From Tetracentron sinense (taxonomy: Eukaryota > Streptophyta > Magnoliopsida > Trochodendrales > Trochodendraceae): DNA of 64,000 nucleotides. Below the pieces are notes generated by a model. That model was not told the origin of the DNA, searched no databases, and saw only the letters and a list, made by a program, of their open reading frames with translations. The translations under genes and the position numbers were made by a program. The number at the start of each line of letters is the position of its first letter. The first letter of the stretch is position 1. The DNA lies in NCBI GenBank assembly GCA_015143295.1, contig CM026574.1, positions 16,556,938 to 16,620,937 on the forward strand. Direction: 5' to 3'. Below, in pieces: positions 22,861-33,549 of this stretch.

Positions 22861-23179
22861 GCTCTATCTACACAACTTCTTACAAATGATTAGCGATAAT
22901 TATCAGTGCAAGTAGTGACATAACAAGGATTAGTGAGACGACGATGTAAGCAAATGATATAGAACAATACAATTAATGGGATGGTGAGTAGCATAGTATC
23001 ATCAAAAACATTAAAATTAATTCGAAAGTACATAAATCCCATAGAGGACGACATAGTCAAAGTAGAAAGTACAACACCTAGGAGAAGCACATTTAACATT
23101 ATAGGAAACATAAATCAAACATGGGGAGCAAAACACACATGACAACAATGCACTTTAATATTAATCTACTTAGCACAGA

Positions 23180-23405
23180 AAGTGGGAAGGAAAAAAGCAA
23201 ACAAGAGGAGCATAACACTCAATCGTCTACCTAGCACTGAGGGTGGGGAGCAAAAAGAAAACAAGATGAGCAAAACACTCAATCGTCAACCTAACACTGA
23301 AGGTAGGGAGCACAAAACAAACAAGAGGAACAAAACACTCAATCGTCTACCTAGCATAGAGAAACAAGAGGAGCAAAACGCTTGACAGCAACATACTTAA
23401 TTGCC
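23180..23405. repeat. 60-bp minisatellite
   Basis: Three to four units of aaacaagaggagcaaaacactcaatcg type sequence followed by tctacctagcactgagggtgggg. An open frame of 67 codons across it is only the translated repeat. An inverted copy lies at 20970-21140. Confidence 0.85.
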
Positions 23406-23454
23406 TATTTACCCTTAGTGATCTTCCTATAGACAACGACATTTTATGGTGGGT

Positions 23455-24690
23455 CCAAACTTAATCTTTTCCTCTTGCTACATGTGTCTTCTCCTCACTG
23501 GACGAATAGCTTCCTTCTTCCTCTTCCTCTTAATATTGCGGGGGTCTTCCGATCTGTAAAGACACTCTTATGCTTAAGTCAGTCACAGTAAAGTAGAGGA
23601 AGAAGAAGATGGTCATCTGTCATGGGTGATTCTCAGAGAAGGAAGATGATACCCCCTTTCCTACCCGTTCAAAACTCTTTTAAGGCTCATTTCAGGTTTA
23701 GCTCTACGTCACATCAGTAGTATGCGTCTCACCTACCACGTCAACTTCAATGTTAGTCAATGGGCTTTCGGTCATGTTGACAGTCTGCATAAGTGGCTTG
23801 TCAGGGTCGTACTACGGTCTAGCACAATGGGATGTTTGGCAGCTAGGGATCTCGGCAGCTAGGCAAGGCATCAAGGGAGCTAGGGAGCTAAGGAGCTCGG
23901 TGGCTAGGGAGCTCGACCGCTAGGGAGCTCGACAACTAGGGAGCTAGGGACGCATCCAAATTACGCAAATTTTCCAAGTATGGTAGGTTGGATGCACAAT
24001 ACTGTATAGCTAGAAATGTATACTACTGTACGACCAAGAAGCATACTTGTTCCCAGGGGCGAGCTAGGGGGGCGGGGGTGGGCCATGGCCCCCTCAATTT
24101 TTTTGTAAACCCATATAGGTGTAGTATGAATTGTGGGCCCCTCAATTAATTTTTTTAGTATAGTGGCCCTCCCAAATTTTTTTGCCATATATATAGTGGG
24201 CCCCTAATGGAGTCCCCTTATGCCCTTGAGGTTGCCACATGTCCCTATTGGCACCCCTTAACTATGGTTAAAATTCACCCAATCTCAGGGTTCACCTACT
24301 TATCCTTGCTTTTTAGAAAAAAAAATATTTAAATAATTTTAACCTTAGGAGTTAGTGAATTTTAAACTAGGGTTCAAAAATAAATTTGATATATTTTTTT
24401 TAAACCAAGGATAGGTTCAAATAAAAAAAAATAAAAAAACCAAGGATAGGTGGGTGAATCTTAACCACAATTAAGGGATATTAATAGGGACACATGACGA
24501 CCTCAAAGGCATTACCGGAAAAAAAAAAATTCTCAAAATAAAAAAAACTACCCTAAATTTTTTTTTCCCAGGGGCTACGCCCCCAAATTCTATACCCTCA
24601 AATCATACATGTATTTTGGCCCCCACAATGAAAATTCCTGGCTCCGCCCCTTCTTGTTCCCTTATAGGTATGAGAAGTAATGGATCCTCC
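23455..24690. repeat. LTR-like direct repeat, copy 2, interrupted by a hAT MITE
   Basis: Matches copy 1 (21149-21712) over 23455-24053 and for a short distance after 24661. The gap is the hAT-like MITE 24054-24652. The start has tatggtggg in place of tgtggtggg. The similarity to copy 1 ends shortly after 24670. Confidence 0.65.
24054..24652. mobile_element. hAT-like MITE, 599 bp
   Basis: Ends caggggcg and, on the other strand, aaggggcggagccagg, the common CAGGGGCGGAGCCAGG-type hAT MITE terminus. A perfect 8-bp duplication, cttgttcc, flanks it (24046-24053 and 24653-24660). The related LTR-like copy at 21149 shows the empty site. Inside, 24230-24490 carries inverted ccccttaactatggttaa and ttaaccacaattaaggg phrases found repeatedly in this window. 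Confidence 0.88.
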
Positions 24691-24833
24691 TCCATTGAAG
24701 TCAGCCTATGGGGTTGGTGATGGTTGGTTCATGCTCAAGAACTTGGTTATTAGAACGAGGCACATCAGATTCCAATTTAGGTGTGTCATATGATGGGGAT
24801 TTGGTGTCACAGATCCCTAAAGTGGGCCCTAGG

Positions 24834-26665
24834 TAGAGGTGTATTGGAGCCCATCTTGGCCATGTTTGAGCTTGGTTTGAACATCTCGAGCTCGGCTTGA
24901 GCTTCATTTGAGCTCGAATGTTTAAGTTTGAGCTTGGTTCGAACAAGCTTGATCAAGTTTGAGCTTCATTCGAGCTCAAATTTTATTCAAGCCATGAGCT
25001 CGGATTGGTTTAAGCTTGATTCATTGAATTATTATTTTTATTTTACATAAGGGTGCGGCTACGAGCTCACCACTATTTACTGTATGGACACCATTAAAAA
25101 AAATAATGACTATTTTTATATTTTTCAACTTTTTCTATGCACACCCACATGCCCCAAATCCCTTAAAACCCTTCCTAAAACATCTTCTAAAAATGTTGTC
25201 TTCTCCATCTTATCAAGGGACGTCCTCAACTTCTTCTCATTCTAAGAAACGTCTTCTCTTGTCTTCTCTTCTCTTGGTGGAGGTTTGGATTTAGCCCCAC
25301 TTCTTCTCACCAAACTAGACCCTTGATCATCCCCATTCTCTACAAGTTACTTATTGTCCTCCTTAAACTAGTCCAAGATATATAGGTCCACAAGCTTAAT
25401 TATGTTAAATAGTAAAATATCAATTACACCGATTTTGCTGATTTCGATAATCTTCTTATAGAATTCTTTATAAATCAATAGAAATCTATGTCTCGTTCAG
25501 TTATTTAAGCATATGTTAGTCGTTTAGATTGCTAGAAATCAATACTAAGGCATCAACCAATGCCTAATGAGGTATGTGAATTGTTATCATAATGCTCATA
25601 CCTAAGGTGCAAAATTCATAATAATGAGAAAAGATTGTGTATTTAGGCACCATAGCCAAAGCATTACTACTCAGTTCAGTGTTTGAGAAGTCAGTCCCCT
25701 AAGATAGAGAGTTCGAGTGGAAGTACTTACCAAGCTGCCGCAACCATGATCTGTCGTGGATATATATATTTGCTCTCTCTCTCTCTCTCTCAACGGTCTA
25801 ACATAGTTCAAGTTCATATATTTGTGTCTTTTGACTAGCATAGGAACTTAAGTTTTGCACCAGGACACATTCTGAGTCTCAATGAACAGCTTCACATCTT
25901 TGTGTTCTATTTAATTGGTTGAGGAGCCTCTAGCATTATTGGGTTCTTTCCAACTTAATATTATTGTTTTTATTTTATTTTTGAATACTTACACTAGGGG
26001 GTGGAGCTTCTAGCATGAAAGGGTAATGGATTATATGTTTTATGGTTTTTAAGTTTAGAATGATGTATAAGTAGAAAATTTATAGGTATTTTTTTACTCT
26101 TGGTGTGCCCCGTAGAATTTGTTACATTTTAATGGGTCCAGTTAGTAAGTGATATAAATGGTGGTCAGTTAGTAAATAGTGGTTTGCTCGTAGCATCACC
26201 CTTACATAATTTTAATAGAAGTATTTATTAATAAATTAAAATACATTAAATTACAAAAAACTAATACATTTGTATACGGAAATAAGATTTGAGTGTAGTC
26301 CTTTTCCAAAGAGTAAAGAGTTAGATCATAATTTCTACTTTGAACTTCTTAATTTTTATTGTTATTATTACACCTTAAACTATTTACTAAAAATTATTAC
26401 AACCTATAACAAAGAAAGTTAAAAAATATTACTTTATATTAATATTAATAATATTATAAAAAAATATTGTGTATATATATATAATATAATATTTCGAGCC
26501 AAATTGAGCTCAAGTCGATCCGAATCAAACAAGTCTGGCTTGAGCTTGGCTTGTTTAACATTAGAGCTCAAAATAAACGAGCCTGCTAAAATGCCAACTT
26601 GAGGTTGGCTCAATGAGCCGAACTGAGTGGAGCCAACGAGCTAGCTTGGCTTTAGTGCAACCCTA
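24834..26665. mobile_element. Non-autonomous hAT-like element, 1.83 kb
   Basis: A perfect 8-bp duplication, gccctagg, lies at 24826-24833 and 26666-26673. Termini are tagaggtgtattgg and, on the other strand, tagggttgcacta. Both subterminal regions are packed with gagcttg/caagctc motifs (24860-25020 and 26500-26650), typical transposase-binding clusters. The interior is AT-rich and non-coding, with a (CT)n run at 25773-25790. Confidence 0.85.
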
Positions 26666-26862
26666 GCCCTAGGTATATAAAGCACCATCGGTATATTCTA
26701 AAACAGTGTGGATATATGATAAAACTGTGGCATCTCTGTAGTGGTTAATGATGGCAGATACAAATCTTCTGATTTATGTATATAGAAAATAAGATAAGAT
26801 AATATAATCAAAATTAAATAATATACGTGACATGCTTGCGTGTATATAGGATCATCCGATTT

Positions 26863-27055
26863 GGAGATAGGATCACAACCAATTGCAATTGAATACAAGA
26901 GCATGCAATTGCATATGTGGCAGATGTTGATTTGATGAAGGACAAAGAGCTGAAAATTCATATTCCGAAAAACAATTCCTCTTCAATTCAACATCTGCCA
27001 CATATGCAATTGAATTCTTCTTAATTCAATTGCAATTGGCTGTGATCCTATCTCC
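26863..27055. other. 193-bp inverted repeat with 68-nt arms
   Basis: Arms 26863-26930 and 26988-27055 are about 90% complementary, with a 57-nt loop. The outer 28 bp and inner 25 bp of the arms pair almost perfectly, with mismatches clustered in the middle. A transcript would fold into a microRNA-precursor-sized hairpin. It could equally be a very small MITE. No target duplication was recognised. Confidence 0.8.
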
Positions 27056-27700
27056 TGAAATTGACATGACAATTATTGACTGCACTATTTCGGCTTTCAT
27101 TCAAAATATTGCAAGTTTATTTTTTTAATACTTTTAAAAATTATTTTTAAATAAAATGTTGATATTTACTTAAATATTTCCAATTTTTTCAAAATTTTAT
27201 GTTTTTGTTTAAAACATAAAATCTAGGAAGCACGGATACGGATACGGGATACGGGTACGATATGGATACGGCGATACGGCAAAACCTAAAAAACAAGATA
27301 CGGGTATGGCCAGGATACGTCTGTAATTAAAAAAAAATTAATAATAATACTACGTTTTGTATTATAATTACAAAATAATCATTGGTCCAATTCTGTTTAT
27401 GTATAACTAGCGGGTGACATGTGTGATGCATGTGAGAGCGAGGGGAAGGAGTTAACCACAGTTAATAGGAGTAAAAAGGGGCACATGTTAATCCGCGGGT
27501 GCGATTGAACTCGCTAGTGGCACATGCGATGCACATGAGAGCGAGGGGAAGGAGTTAACCGCAGTTAGAAGAAGTTAAAATAGACACATGTTAACCCACG
27601 GGTGCGATTGAACTCTCCCCGAGTTCAATCGCGATTGGCTGTGATTCTAAATAGATAGATGAGCAAGGGGTAGTTTGGAAATCAAATCAAAGGCAAGGAA

Positions 27701-27785
27701 CTAGGAAGCACGGATATGGATACGGATACGGATATGGGTACGACGATACAGTAGAACCTAAGAAAACAGGATACAGGTACGGCCA

Positions 27786-27867
<82 letters not shown>

Positions 27868-28336
27868 ATCAATAGGTACGGCCAGGATATGTCTGTAATT
27901 TTTTTTAAAAATAATAATAATAATATATTTTGTATTATAATTACAAAATAAACGTTGGTTCAGTTCTATTTATGTATAAAAAAAAGACCATGTCCATGCA
28001 AAAGCAAAAGAAATAGGGTCATCTCATCATCTACTAAGCAAAAAAGAAAGTCATCCTATCATCCACTAAGCAAAATATAAAGAAGACCATGTCCACGCAA
28101 AAACAAAAGAGATAGGGTCACAACCCCGAGTCTCCACAAAAAAATAAAATAAAATAAAATGAAATGGCCGTATCCCTGCATATCCATGCTATAACGGAGC
28201 CATATCCGAAATAAAAAAATTGTTTTTAATTAACCGGATATGTCTAAGCCTATCCCGTATATATCCCACCGTATCGGAGACGTATCCATATTCGATACGG
28301 GTACAAAGACATATTTGAAATATCCCTGCTTCCTAG
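27701..28336. mobile_element. Inner copy of the same hAT-like family, 636 bp
   Basis: Starts ctaggaagcacggatatgg and ends ccctgcttcctag, inserted within the outer copy. Flanks gcaaggaa and gcaagggg form a 6/8 duplication. It shares an internal block (agaccatgtccatgcaaaagcaa) with the outer element at 28450-28610, confirming the relationship. It contains the (TA)n tract. Confidence 0.8.
27788..27862. repeat. (TA)n microsatellite, about 75 bp
   Basis: Pure alternating TA inside the inner hAT-like copy. The translated (I/Y)n open frame across it is an artefact. Confidence 0.95.
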
Positions 28337-28847
28337 GCAAGGGGTAGTTTGGATTTTAAAGCAAAACATTAAATCAAAATTTTGTTTTTATATAATGGTA
28401 GTATGGGAATTTCGGAGAAATCATCGCCTGCCTCTCCCATTATAATAGTAAAGAAAAAGACCATGTCCATGCAAAAGCAACATAATAGGGTCATCTCATC
28501 ATCCATTAAGCAAAAAAGAAAGTCATCCTATTATCCACTAAGCAAAATATAAAGAAGACCATGTTCATGCAAAAACAAAAGAGGTAGGGTCACACCCCTG
28601 GGTCTCCAAAAAAAATCTCAAAAAAAATATAAAAAAAAAATTTCCCATATCTTGGCCGTATCCTGGACGTATTCCGGCGTATCCATGCCATATCGGAGCC
28701 GTATCCGAAATAATTTTTTTTTTTTAATTAACAGGATACGTTTTAGCCGTATCCCCGTACATATCCTGCTGTATCGGAGGCGTATCCATATCCGATACGT
28801 ATCGGATATGGGTACGAAGCCTTATTTGGCGTATCCGTGCTTCCTAG

Positions 28848-29409
28848 CATAAAATGACGATTTTTTGTTACTAAATTAACATTTTAATTAGATGTTTATA
28901 CTAAATTTTTTTTTGAGATTTTAAACCTCACTATATACTATAACTATAAATTATTATTGATAAGTATATAAATCATATGATTAATAATTAATATAATGTA
29001 TAAACTATATATTATAGAGTCGGTCTAGGGTTACTCACAAATATACTCCTTAATCCTAATTATTTATAACTAACCATGAAGGCTCAAGATTTGACTTGGC
29101 TTATTATGTCTTTTCCAATACCACATTAGCTCTAATCCTAATTGTTTAACTAAACGTTTAGGATTTGGAAATGTATTTAGGTTTACACTTTAGGTGTACC
29201 CGTAAACTAATTCTATATTATATGTATAAATTATATAATTGCATTTTATTATTATAAGATGCAACATGCTAAGCGGAGACATTAACCCAAAGAAGTGAAA
29301 TTGCCACACACAATAAAATTTTTAATTACAATTTATGTTTAAAATATACTCAAAACTATATAACTTAAATACAAATGTTCACTTTTTTAAAAAAAAAGAG
29401 GATTGTGTG
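28848..29409. other. AT-rich intergenic DNA
   Basis: No coding similarity or terminal repeats were seen; very AT-rich. Confidence 0.5.
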
Positions 29410-29925
29410 TAGGGGTGATATCAAGCCGATCTGAGCCGAGTAGTGGTGTTTTCAAGCTTGTTTGTTTATTAAACGAGCTCGGAAATCATGTTCAAGCTTG
29501 ACTCGTTAATTAAATAAACGAGCTCGAACTTTACTAGTCAAACTCGAGTGGTTCTCGAGCAGCTTGGTTTATCAGACATAGCTATTCATTTTTGGTAAAA
29601 AAATTCACTTTATTCTCCTAAGCAAATAAATCACGATACTAACTAAAATTTTAGTATAATATTATAATTATATAAAGGGTATTCTTATTATATAAAATAC
29701 ATTATATATTATTAATTTTTTTTTACATATACTTAATTTTAATACTTAAATGAAATAAATATATTTTAAATATTTTAATAGGTTAATATATATATATAAT
29801 CGATCCGAGCTTTTAACGAACCAAGTAAGGGTGTTTTAAAGCTTGGATTGTTTACAAATTAAACGCATAAGCTCAAGCTTTTAACGAGCTAAGCTCGCAT
29901 AGCTCGCGAGCTCTGGTGCTACAAG
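29410..29925. mobile_element. hAT-like MITE with GAGCTCG subterminal motifs, about 516 bp
   Basis: Begins taggggtgat and ends ggtgctacaag, flanked by attgtgtg and gttgtgtg (7/8). Subterminal motifs aacgagctcg and caagcttg recur at both ends, as in the 24834-26665 element, suggesting a related family. The right boundary lies next to a (GT)n run and may be off by a base or two. Confidence 0.6.
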
Positions 29926-30169
29926 GTTGTGTGTGTGTGTGATTGATAGTGTGTTATGTTTCTTTCTAACAAAAAAAAATATAAACATAACATAGATGTT
30001 AAAAATATATAAAATCAAAAAATGTCGATGATAAATCAGGAAAAATGAAAATTTTTAGACGTAAATCTCGTTATTTTGTTTAAATTAAATATTTTATTAA
30101 GAAAAACAGAACTTTTAACCGAAATTTCGGGGGTTTTCAAACTTTACAGTATACTCTCAAATTCCAAAA

Positions 30170-30554
30170 GGAGCCAAATCATCTACTGTATAACCGGATT
30201 TGCAAATCCAGTTATCACCCCTAGAGGTCGCCACATGTCTCCTTTGACACCCCTTAACCATGGGCAAGGTTCACCCACCCCTAGGGTTCACCCACTCATC
30301 CTTGTTTTTTTTTTTAATATTAATTCTTTTTTTTAAATTAAAAAACTGTTTTTAATATTAAAAAAAACTCTAAAAACAGTTTTTTAATTTTTTAAAAAAA
30401 TTAATATTAAAAAAAAAAACAAAGATGAGTGGGTGAACCCTAGGGGTGGGTGAATCTTACCCACGGTTGAAGGGTGTAAAGGAGATACGTGGCGACCTCT
30501 GGGGTGATAACCGGATTTTCCAAATCCGGTTATCACCGTAGAGGATTTGACTCC
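30170..30554. mobile_element. 385-bp fold-back (inverted repeat) element upstream of the mTERF gene
   Basis: The left half (30170 to about 30360) and right half are near-perfect reverse complements, with a central AT-rich turn near 30362 and almost no loop. Each outer part contains its own small inverted repeat (ataaccggatttgcaaatcc and ccggttatcacc). The arms include the window-wide phrase of type cccttaaccatggg followed by ttcacccacccctagggttc. The right end is 62 bp upstream of the mTERF start codon, so it overlaps the promoter or 5' UTR. No clear target duplication is visible. Confidence 0.85.
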
Positions 30555-30616
30555 ATTCCAAAAGCATTCGATTCTGAAATTTGTCTTCAATCTCAGCATT
30601 TCTAGTCTCAATCAAG

Positions 30617-31744
30617 ATGGCTAACCTTAGGAAACTCGTCTCTATCTCTGGTTTAAGACGCCTCATCCATTTCTCAACGGCTATTTCCAGAAACCCACCT
30701 CCCCAAACCCATTTCATGGTGGATTATCTCATAAACTCACTTGGGTTTTCAAGAGACGAAGCAATCTCTGCAACAACAAGGCTTACTCACATCAAATCCA
30801 CCAAAAACCCTGATTCCGTCCTCAATTTGTTCAAACAAAGCGGTTTAGACGATACCCAGATCAGATATATCGTTTCTTCCAAGCCCAGATTGCTTACATC
30901 TAATGTAGAGAAAACCCTAAAACCCAAAATTAGGGTTTTTGAGGATCTTGGCTTAACTGGCTCTGCTCTAGGAGAGATCATCGTCAGTGATCCTTCTCTT
31001 TTTTCAAGAGGGTTACATACCCATCTCGTACCCTCAATTGGGTTCCTTCGATCCGTTCTCGGGACTGAAGAGAATGTGATTAAAGCAATCAAGAAATCAA
31101 AATGGCTGCTTTCCTGTAATTCCCAGAAAAGAATGCGACCCAATGTATTGTTCTTACTGAGATGTGGCGTTTCGGATCAGAGAATCGAGAAGCTCATCCT
31201 ACAGAACCCTAGATACCTCTTACAGAACCCCAGTTGGCTTGAAGAGATTGTAGGTAGGGTTGAAGGGGATTTTGGGATCTCTCGTGATTCCTGGATGTTT
31301 AGCTATGCAATTGATGCCATTGCTTCGATTAGCAAGGCAACATTGGAGTCAAAGTTTCGGATTTTTGAGAGTTTTGGGTGGTCGAAGCCCGAAATTGTTA
31401 CAATGACTCGAAATCTTCCTTTCTGTTTGAGTTTATCTGAGGCTAAGATTCTGCGTGGATTGAATTTCTTCATGAAGGAGCTTGGGTATGAACCTGGGTA
31501 CATTGCATCTCATCCCAAGCTTATGATGTACAGTTTGGATAAAAGGGTCATGCCGAGGCACGCCGTTTTGAGGGCTTTGACAGAGAAGAAGCTGATCAAG
31601 ACGAACCCTAGTCTCTATTCAGTTGTGTGCTTGCCAGAGACTCGGTTCCTGAATGATTTTGTGCTACAGCACAAGGATAAGGTACCTGATGTTTATAATT
31701 CTTACATGGATTGTATGGAAGCCGGGACTAGAAGTAGAAAATAA
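30617..31744 (+). CDS. Organelle-targeted mTERF family protein (375 aa, single exon)
   Basis: Mitochondrial transcription termination factor family. These nucleic-acid-binding helical-repeat proteins act in plant mitochondria or chloroplasts in transcription, splicing or RNA processing. I chose ATG 30617 (caagATGGC context), giving 375 residues; an in-frame ATG at 30581 would add 12. The N-terminus (LVSISGLRRLIHFSTAISR) is basic, Ser-rich and acid-free, like an organellar presequence. Residues about 35-350 hold repeated mTERF motifs of about 30 residues, each with the LGLxxxxLxxxVxxxPxLL pattern (for example VFEDLGLTGSALGEIIVSDP, FLLRCGVSDQRIEKLI, FFMKELGYEPGYIASHPKL). The C-terminus ends in the usual mTERF tail (FLNDFVLQHKDKVPDVY). 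It resembles the single-exon plant mTERF clade around At5g07900. The frame is open and looks functional. Mitochondrion versus plastid cannot be decided from the sequence. Confidence 0.95.
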   Translation: MANLRKLVSISGLRRLIHFSTAISRNPPPQTHFMVDYLINSLGFSRDEAISATTRLTHIKSTKNPDSVLNLFKQSGLDDTQIRYIVSSKPRLLTSNVEKTLKPKIRVFEDLGLTGSALGEIIVSDPSLFSRGLHTHLVPSIGFLRSVLGTEENVIKAIKKSKWLLSCNSQKRMRPNVLFLLRCGVSDQRIEKLILQNPRYLLQNPSWLEEIVGRVEGDFGISRDSWMFSYAIDAIASISKATLESKFRIFESFGWSKPEIVTMTRNLPFCLSLSEAKILRGLNFFMKELGYEPGYIASHPKLMMYSLDKRVMPRHAVLRALTEKKLIKTNPSLYSVVCLPETRFLNDFVLQHKDKVPDVYNSYMDCMEAGTRSRK

Positions 31745-32475
31745 GCCACTCCAAGGCTGGAAATGCATTGCAATATTTATGCATTTGTTATTGAAGACTT
31801 TGGTGTAGGATTTTTGACTCCAACTGTCTCCAAGGGGATTGTTGATGTGTAGCAGTTTTGTTTAGCCAGAAAAATCATTTAGGATTAGGGAAAATAATTG
31901 GGGTAACTAAAGCTGCTTGCAAGTGGGTTTTCTGCCCAAGCCTTGTGGGCCAAGCAGGAACAGATTGTTTCTTTTTCTGTAAGAGTTTTCCTCATCTACT
32001 AGGATAAAACGGTGATGAAATTCATGCCCGAAAATTGTTTGCATTCTGAAACAATTTACTTATTAAGTGAATGGAAGGGATGGGACCCATGTTCCTGTAA
32101 AGATTGAAATTATACAACTTGAAGCTTTGGCTGTCAGGATGTATGACCTTTGTCTTCTCTGGTACCTGATCTGTGAATGTGTGATTTCTGATCTTAGTCT
32201 TGTTCTCTGGACCCTAATATGTTATTTTCATGCAGTTCTGAGAAGATGCAAATACCTAACATAATGGATATGCAAGACTTGTACAGCAATACAGGCAGCC
32301 ACCCTGGTAGGAGTCTTCTGTTAATCTGAATGTCTGAAATGAAACTTTTGGATTTATGGTTGCTTAGGACACTTCTAGTAATGAGTTGTTTTGGTTTCAT
32401 CATTTCAAGCACTCTAAATGATTACTTGGGGAGGATCTGCATAGATTCTAAAGAATAATTGAGTATAGAGTCTGC
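31745..32475 (+). other. 3' UTR and flank of the mTERF gene
   Basis: No further coding similarity was found. Small open frames here have no recognisable domain. Confidence 0.5.
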
Positions 32476-33271
32476 CAGGAGCGGAGCCAGGATTTTCTAG
32501 TAGAGGACGCACCCATGGTTGATTAAAAATAGTAGTAATTGGTAATGGATTTTATGGAGAAGCATTAGGTGGGTACGAAATGTTCTAGATCTAGGGGATG
32601 GGGGGTTCGGGGGTGTAGCCCCCGATTTTTTTTTTTAACAACTAAGTTCTGAGGTTGTTTCGTCCATACATTTTGTTCATACCTTATGACTATTGTTTCT
32701 CCTTGTTTATGGGGCAACTGTCCCCTTACGTCATAGCTATGTCCAGTTAAATAATTAAATTAAATGGTATAAAAGATATATTTTGTTTTCAGAAATTCAA
32801 GAGACAATTGTCACCCTTTCCCATAGCTATGCCATAATAAATAACATAGTATAATTTCTTTAGGGGACAACTACCCGTTGCCCCATGAGTATGTCAATTA
32901 AATACTTAAACAACGTAGTATAAAAAGAATACGAGTCCGGATCTTGTCCAATTGCGATTGAATTCTGATAATCCAATCACACTTACATAGCCCCTCTTTA
33001 ACTCTAGTTAAAAACTTTTAACCCTTAGGATTATTTTTTCTAACAAAAATAATTAGATTGTCGAACCTTAAGGGTTAGTAAATCTTAACTATAGTTAATG
33101 GGGGTTAAAATGGACACGGGCCGAGTTCAATCAAATATGAATCCTAACTCAAAATAATAATTTTTTTCCTATAGTTTGGGGGCACCTTCCCCATTCCCAA
33201 GCTATACCCTAAAAAATATATAGTTCTTAAAAGCTGAGTGGGGAACGTGCCCCCACCTGGCTCCACCCCTG
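32476..33271. mobile_element. hAT-like MITE, 796 bp
   Basis: Termini caggagcggagccagg and, on the other strand, caggggtggagccagg are near-identical. The 8-bp flanks gagtctgc (32468-32475) and gagtcggc (33272-33279) differ by one base. It belongs to the same CAGGGGCGGAGCCAGG family as 24054-24652. The interior contains the ttaactctagttaa and ttaactatagttaa phrases (32995-33110) and AT-rich DNA. Confidence 0.88.
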
Positions 33272-33549
33272 GAGTCGGCAGATTTATGGTAGGTTTAGAA
33301 CAAGGCTTAGAAAAAACAGAAGAGTATCGTAACTGGTTTTCCATCTACCCAAATTTTGAGCACCTCCATTCACTGCTTAAACTATAGCCCTGTCAATGGG
33401 AGATGAAGGTCTTCATTGCTCCAGTCTTCCTTGTTCTTCTCTTCTTTGATGCAGGAAAGTATTTTTATTACATCAATATTTCCAGAGCAAACTTTCAGCT
33501 GTGCTCAAACACTGCATGTAGACCTGGTATCAAGCTAGAGGTGGCAATG

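Larger units (their letters stand above)
27223..28847. mobile_element. Non-autonomous hAT-like element, 1.63 kb (outer copy)
   Basis: Perfect terminal inverted repeat ctaggaagcacggatacg at the left, mirrored at the right (cgtatccgtgcttcctag), flanked by a perfect 8-bp duplication, cataaaat (27215-27222 and 28848-28855). Subterminal regions are dense in ggatacgg/ccgtatcc. A second, shorter copy of the same family (27701-28336) sits inside. Confidence 0.9.

Noticed and set aside
23182..23385. 67-codon repetitive protein
   Set aside because: A translated 60-bp minisatellite.
21860..23405. CRISPR-like regular repeats
   Set aside because: Head-to-tail minisatellites without unique spacers, in plant DNA, with no cas genes.
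27687..27872. 61-codon (I/Y)n open frame on the minus strand
   Set aside because: Translation of a (TA)n microsatellite.
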